Part shown: positions 59,616-64,000 of the stretch, in pieces | Numbering within the stretch: the stretch's first letter is position 1 | Layout of the letters: every line of letters begins with the position of its first letter | Source: Calliphora vicina | Lineage: Eukaryota; Arthropoda; Insecta; Diptera; Calliphoridae | Assembly (NCBI RefSeq): GCF_958450345.1 | Contig: NC_088784.1 | Coordinates: 66,861,747 to 66,925,746, forward strand | Direction: 5' to 3' | Length of the DNA stretch: 64,000 nt | Position numbers and translations under genes: made by a program | The notes under the pieces: generated by a model | The model's input: the letters and a program-made list of their open reading frames with translations, nothing else | What the model was told of the DNA's origin: nothing | The model's database searches: none

Positions 59616-60311
59616 TAGAGCTCATACACAACATCATCATGATTGTGAAATCAAGTAATTGTGCAAGCTGATTGCAAATGAGATTGTATGAGCTTGTGGT
59701 GTGATTGTATCAGCTGCTGGTGCTTTATCGAACATAGTTTAATATTTTTTTGATTGAACCAGGATGATTGAATCGTGTATTGTAATATTAGCTCATAAAA
59801 TTTAAATCGTCAAAACATAAACATTAAAAAATAAAAAATATATGAATGCCAAAGAAAAAATATTTTGGGGAATGCCTTGCCTATGAAAAGTTAAAAATAA
59901 GGAATACTGAAATCGTGAATTAAAAAAATAGTCTACAATAATATGGTAGAACAATTAAAAGAGGCAAATAAAGACAAAGTGGTAAAAAATCAACGTTTTT
60001 CGAATGCTGCAGGAACAGATGATGTTTTTTGTGAGTCTTCGTTGTGGTATTACGATAAACTCAATTTTTGGAAGATCAGTAATGTACCAGAGAAGGAAAA
60101 TGTACCATCATCATCTTCGTTTAGTAGTTTAGTATGTCCTAGTTCTCCTTTATTTTCTAGTTTTCGTTTATCATTATTCATTACAACCTTTTCCACACAA
60201 TTTTTGTTAAAAAATTAATATTGTACCAGCAAGCTGGTGTATTGTGTACTTCAAGCTTAATTGCACAATCACTTGATTGCTCAATAATGATGGTGTTGTG
60301 TATAGGCCCTA
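59616..60311 (+). mobile_element. PIF/Harbinger-like element, 696 bp, TSD TTA
   Basis: Inverted ends TAGAGCTCATACACAACA and TAGGGCCTATACACAACA continue with CATCAT...AATCAAGT-ATTGTGCAA for about 50 bp. TTA flanks both sides (59613-59615, 60312-60314). It holds a MADF-like fragment, the accessory DNA-binding module often carried by this superfamily. Confidence 0.85.
59943..60218 (+). pseudogene. MADF-domain fragment
   Basis: The frame MVEQLKEANKDKVVKNQRFS then AAGTDDVFCESSLWYYDKLNF matches the C-terminal half of a MADF (Myb/SANT-like) domain, where a G-TDD-V-x-x-SLWYYD-x-L-x-F block is diagnostic. A Ser-rich linker follows. After about 60140 the frame is low-complexity Ser/Phe and ends at 60216-60218. 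The N-terminal half of the domain, including its first Trp, is missing upstream, so this is a remnant, not a functional gene. Confidence 0.75.
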
Positions 60312-60319
60312 TTAGTTTA

Positions 60320-61155
60320 ATTAAAATAAATATTTTGTAACTGAAAACATAAACTTTTTTACCGTTTTTGCAAAATCAAAAACTCTGTTGACTTTCTTTT
60401 TCCAAAATGAACCCTTTTTAATGCTCCAAATAAAGCTTAGGTCTTTTCCTTTAAGACCTTTTTGGTCGATTAGTGAAATATCTATCAAAACAAATGTTTT
60501 GTAGTTCAAGAAGCTCCTAAAGGAATATACCTTAACTTTCCTTTGAGCAAAAAAAATTGAAAAAAGGCTCATATTGAAAAAAAAAGTTTTTGATTTTGCC
60601 AAAAAAAAATACAAATTGTATATCATGAGTTACAAACCACTTATTTTAATATATATCCCACTCGCAACACACTAAGATACCAAAAACCTCTTCAAGAGAC
60701 CTTAACTTTCTTTTTAGATTTTGCAAAAAAATCCAAAATTTGATTTTGCAAAAACTTTTAAAGTTACAAAATTTGAGTTACAAAACATTTATTTTGATAG
60801 ATATCAAACTTGCATCCCACCAAGCGACCAATTAGGTCTTCAATGAAAAGACCTAAGTTTTCTTTTAAGAAAAAAATATCAAACACCTTTTACTTTTCTT
60901 AATTTTTTTTATTCAAAATATTGAAGAAATAGCTATATAAACTATTTGGGACACATTTTGCTAAGATAAATAGGTTATAAGTTACACCTGTTTGACCAAA
61001 ATATAAAATTTTGACCCCGTCTAACTCAAAGACTTCTTCACCGATTTTGTGGAAAAATTGTGTCTGAATAATGGTACTAACCTTGGTGCAAATTTCATTC
61101 CGATTGGATGATATCGATTTCAAAAGTTGGTTCACTTTACATGAAATCCCCCTTA
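60320..61155. repeat. REP-C, tandem copies, inverted relative to 24881
   Basis: Units with 'aaagcttaggtcttttcc', 'ggtcgattagtgaaatatctatc' and 'catcccaccaagcgacc' recur at about 60430, 60530, 60670 and 60830. It ends with 'aaaagttggttcactttacatgaaatcccc' (61114-61151), the inverted REP-C terminus. Confidence 0.7.
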
Positions 61156-61267
61156 TATATAATTTGATTTTAAAATTTCTCTTTCGAAACGAATCACGCA
61201 TGTTTTCGAGATTTAGCATAGTCGAAATTCATAGATAAGTTTTTAAACAAAACAATAGTATTTATTA

Positions 61268-62260
61268 TCGGGTGTATCACTTAATAACGCGGGATTATTT
61301 AAAATTTTGAACTTTTATTTTGAAACATTTGTGCAATATAAATTTATTTGAAGTATTGGTCATTGTTAGCTTTGAACTTTTACCATCTTTCTGACAACAT
61401 ATGGATTCCAAGCCAAAATATCTGCTCATCTTTTGAGGCCAAGAACGAATCAGGCCTATATCGGATACTCTGTTCCAAAGTGAACCTTATCCCTGAGAGC
61501 GTTCTGCTTCGATCGAAACAAATAGTAGTCGGACGAGACACGGTCTGGATTATAAAACAGGTTAGGTAAAAATTCCCAACCACTTCATTCTAAATACTTT
61601 TTAACAGGTTTTCCAACATGTGGCCGAGCGTTGTCACGATGGAATATTACCGTTTTATGTCTGGCCGCATATTCTGGGAGTTTTAGGCAAATACTCGCTT
61701 CAAATTTATTAGAATTAGTTGACTTCATTACAAGTTTCCCTGTGATGGTATGGTCAGATTTCAGCAGCTCATAATAGATAGAACACTTTATCTCCCACCG
61801 TATACAAAGAATTACATTAGCGCCATGGATATTTGGTTTTGGTGTCGTTTCGGCTGGTTGGCCAGGCTTCACATATGATCTCATACGCTTCAGATTATCG
61901 GAATTGCTACATTTTTCATAGCAAATAATGATTCGGTGCAAAAATTATTTCCATTTTAGCGTTCAAGCATCATTTCGGAACTTCAACATCATCTTTCATG
62001 GTCCCTCGTATTCAATTCGTATGGTACCCAATTCCTCTGCTTTTGGAGATATTCTCCTGCTCAAATTATTTTTGAAGCTTTTGTTGAGTTTGACAACAAT
62101 CTTCACTGAATAATGCTTCCAATTCTTGCCTTCAAAGCCTTGTGTCAAAATCACCACTTCTAAACCAAACAAACCATGTCTCACTGTGATTCAGGGGTAC
62201 TTTTTTCAAATTAAACAACTAATTCAAAACTTCCCGCATATGACGCTTTGCGAAACTAAC
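61268..62260 (-). pseudogene. Mariner transposase pseudogene (Mos1/mauritiana-like)
   Basis: On the minus strand, RHMREVL begins near 62246 and is soon broken by a stop. GDFDTRL and CCQTQQ remnants of the HTH follow (62100-62145), then VPYELN near 62010. The frame 61941-61585 carries YYELLKSDHTITGKL and PEYAARHKTVIFHRDNARPH with the HRDNARPH second-Asp motif and KPVKKYLE. The third-Asp SPD..PSDYHLFRS block is damaged, the C-terminus FLASKDEQIFWLGIHMLSERW (61380-61470) is clear, and a shifted NNDQYFK ends at the codon read from 61344-61346. TCGGGTGTATCACTTAATAA at 61268, preceded by TA, looks like its 3' inverted terminus. Related to the 29941 copy but separately decayed. Confidence 0.88.
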
Positions 62261-62277
62261 CCTAGTCTCTCTTTGTT

Positions 62278-63210
62278 ATGTCTTATTTCTGACTTTCTGG
62301 TTGAATTTTCCGTTTAGTTGTATTCAGGGTCTTATAGTAAAATTTCACGGATAATATTTTTGCGGAACCCTTCAAATCCCTGTTTTAATGGTGTTTTTTG
62401 CTTTTTCTTAAAAGAAGGTCAAAAAAGACCCATACCTTGAGGATTTAGAGTGTTAATATATTCTCCGTAACATTTTACATAAATTTGCTGAACACATTTT
62501 ATACCTACACGCAGAGAAAAAATATAGTTGGGCATGGTTACTGTAACCATTTCAATATTGTTACAAGTTTTTTAACTATATTATAGTCACAGTAACCATT
62601 TACATGATTGTGGTAACCATAATATGGTTAATTTACGATTCACATGATTGTAGCAACCATATATATGGTTACAGTAAACAAATCTATGTTTCTGACAACT
62701 ATTCATATGATGAAGGACTTATCATATTATGTTGCTCTCGGCTTAAGGCTTATCATATTCTGAGAACAACATATTATGATAAAATTATTCATCATAAATA
62801 TGGTTGCCACAAACATATATTTGTTTACTGTAATCATATATATGGTTGATACAATCATATGAATCATAAATTAACCATATTATGGTTACCACAATCATGT
62901 AAATAGTTACTGTGACTATAATATTGTTAAAAATCTTGTAACACTATTTAAATGGTTACAGTACCCATGGCCAATTATATTTTTTCTCTGCGTGTAGAAT
63001 GTAAGGATAACATGGTTTCTTATGCCGATTAACAATAAGAATGTGCCAGAGTTGGAAAAGTTTAACGCTCCCTCAAATGAAATTCAGATGTAAACTTTCA
63101 AAACCTTTTCATGCAAGTGTCTTTTTTTTATCTCCTCTACAAAATTTGTTGGTCGCACCTTGTAATTTTGGAAAAAAAATTGATTTTGTTGTATAGTGTA
63201 ATTTATAAAA
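62278..63210 (+). repeat. Repeat D, copy 2 (interrupted by a 487-bp palindrome)
   Basis: Colinear with 42286-42960: 'gactttctggttgaattttccgtt', 'gcggaaccc', 'aagaaggtcaaaaaagaccc', 'ctgaacacattttatacc' and 'aacaataagaatgtgccagagttgg'. It lacks the 212-bp MITE of copy 1 and instead carries the palindrome at 62508-62994. Confidence 0.85.
62508..62994. mobile_element. 487-bp near-complete palindrome (foldback MITE), TA target
   Basis: Ends CACGCAGAGAAAAAATATA, inverted at the right. The inverted similarity continues with interruptions to the centre near 62748, so almost the whole element is one hairpin built of ATGGTTAC/GTAACCAT words. TA flanks it (62506-62507, 62995-62996), and copy 1 of repeat D is uninterrupted at the equivalent site (about 42748). 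Confidence 0.95.
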
Positions 63211-64000
63211 AACATGAATCGTTCTGTTGTAAATCCCGCATTTTTAAGTCTAAAACTACGTATAAGCAAAATGTTAAGTCCTCTAAAAAAGTTCCTTTTT
63301 TTTGAGACAGGAGAGGAAATTGGAAGTACTTTCCTCTTATTCACCTCTATCCTCTATAAACTTAAGACATCGAAAAGCCACTATTTTGAAACGTTATTGA
63401 AATATTCACTCCTGTGTACGATTTATATTCTGTGAGGGATTTGTATTGACTACATTTACAAGAGTTAAATAAATTTTATATACTTAAATTTAAAAAAAAA
63501 ACTCTAAATATTGCTACTAGTTATTTCTGAATATTGCTATCAAATTTTCAGTAAAACCTTTTTATAACTATTCTATTAGATCTTCTCTCTAATAACCCTA
63601 CTAAAATATACAACATTTCAAATAATATAATCAGATTACTTAGAAGCTAATCATTCAGTTAACAACGATCTATCCTTTTGTACTTATTCGCACAATTGAA
63701 CTGTTAATTGTTAAATACATACAAAAGCTAATACATATTTTCAGAAGAATTAATGCCAGCAAACTGTCTGGCCGTATTAGGTTCTTAAAGAAATAACTAA
63801 AATATTGTTGGGCTAATATTTTGCTAAAACACACACAAGGTTTCTATGTATCTAACAAATCCCTTACATTTATCTTAATAATACTACTTACACACTGTCT
63901 AAGCATAATATTATTTTCTTTTTTTGTTTTTGTGAATTTTCCTCATCTTATTTAAGGCCTACATTAAACAGATTTTGTTAAGACATGTGCTACAAATACT
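63211..64000. other. AT-rich DNA, no gene
   Basis: Overlapping short frames on both strands at 63084-63435 derive partly from repeat D. No element end or splice pair recognised. Confidence 0.5.

Noticed and set aside
1..64000. tRNA, rRNA or bacterial operon structure
   Set aside because: No cloverleaf, rRNA signature, Shine-Dalgarno spacing or gene-dense strand bias was seen; composition and repeats are those of fly nuclear DNA.

Overview
The window is AT-rich nuclear DNA from a higher fly, most likely a calyptrate such as a blowfly or house-fly relative. This rests on composition, dipteran mini-me-like repeats carrying GTCY-type tracts, mariner, hAT, non-LTR and MADF-type transposon debris, and spliced coding pieces. 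There is no bacterial or organellar gene structure, and I recognise no tRNA, rRNA or CRISPR array. Almost every long open frame is chance or a transposon fossil.

Host genes: only two candidate exons stand out. One is a 482-bp minus-strand exon (10240-10721) with good splice sites, Gln-, Gly- and Asp/Glu-rich tracts and the start of what looks like a von Willebrand factor C module. The other is a weaker plus-strand terminal exon (58918-59085). The window is therefore probably intronic or intergenic DNA that has acted as a transposon sink.

Layout: 1-3.5 kb, mini-me-like repeats (called REP-A and REP-B here) and a 5'-truncated non-LTR retroelement. 4.7-8.8 kb, a foldback MITE split by a hAT element, REP-B inside a second repeat (REP-C), and another hAT. 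9.4-10.7 kb, a Tc1-like fragment and the host exon. 11.3-18.9 kb, a 1.9-kb duplicated block, more REP-A copies, and a TIR element (15064-16643) carrying a decayed, apparently spliced gene. 19.9-23.6 kb, REP-A interrupted by a 2.3-kb hAT that keeps a hAT dimerisation motif. 24-29 kb, REP-C, a non-LTR linker fragment and mini-me debris. 29.3-31.2 kb, a foldback and a mariner split by a 526-bp MITE. 31.9-35.6 kb, a Transib-like MITE candidate and a long inverted-repeat region. 35.6-36.5 kb, a structured GC-richer island. 38.2-45.7 kb, a hAT containing a foldback MITE and the first of two 2.36-kb CACTA-like long-TIR elements. 46.8-48 kb, a mariner split by a hAT foldback. 49.8-52 kb, a GGTACTTTTT-rich repeat and a second GC island. 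53.3-57.7 kb, REP-B split by a hAT, then a LOA/I-like non-LTR element with RNase H remnants split by a hAT MITE. 58.2-63.2 kb, a TA-flanked MITE, a MADF-bearing PIF-like element, a minus-strand mariner, and a repeat carrying a 487-bp palindrome.

The informative part is the nesting. Exact target-site duplications (8 bp hAT, 3 bp TWA, 2 bp TA) are readable for many insertions. Several host copies (mariners, REP-A/B, repeat D) show the pre-insertion state, so much of the insertion order can be reconstructed from the window alone.
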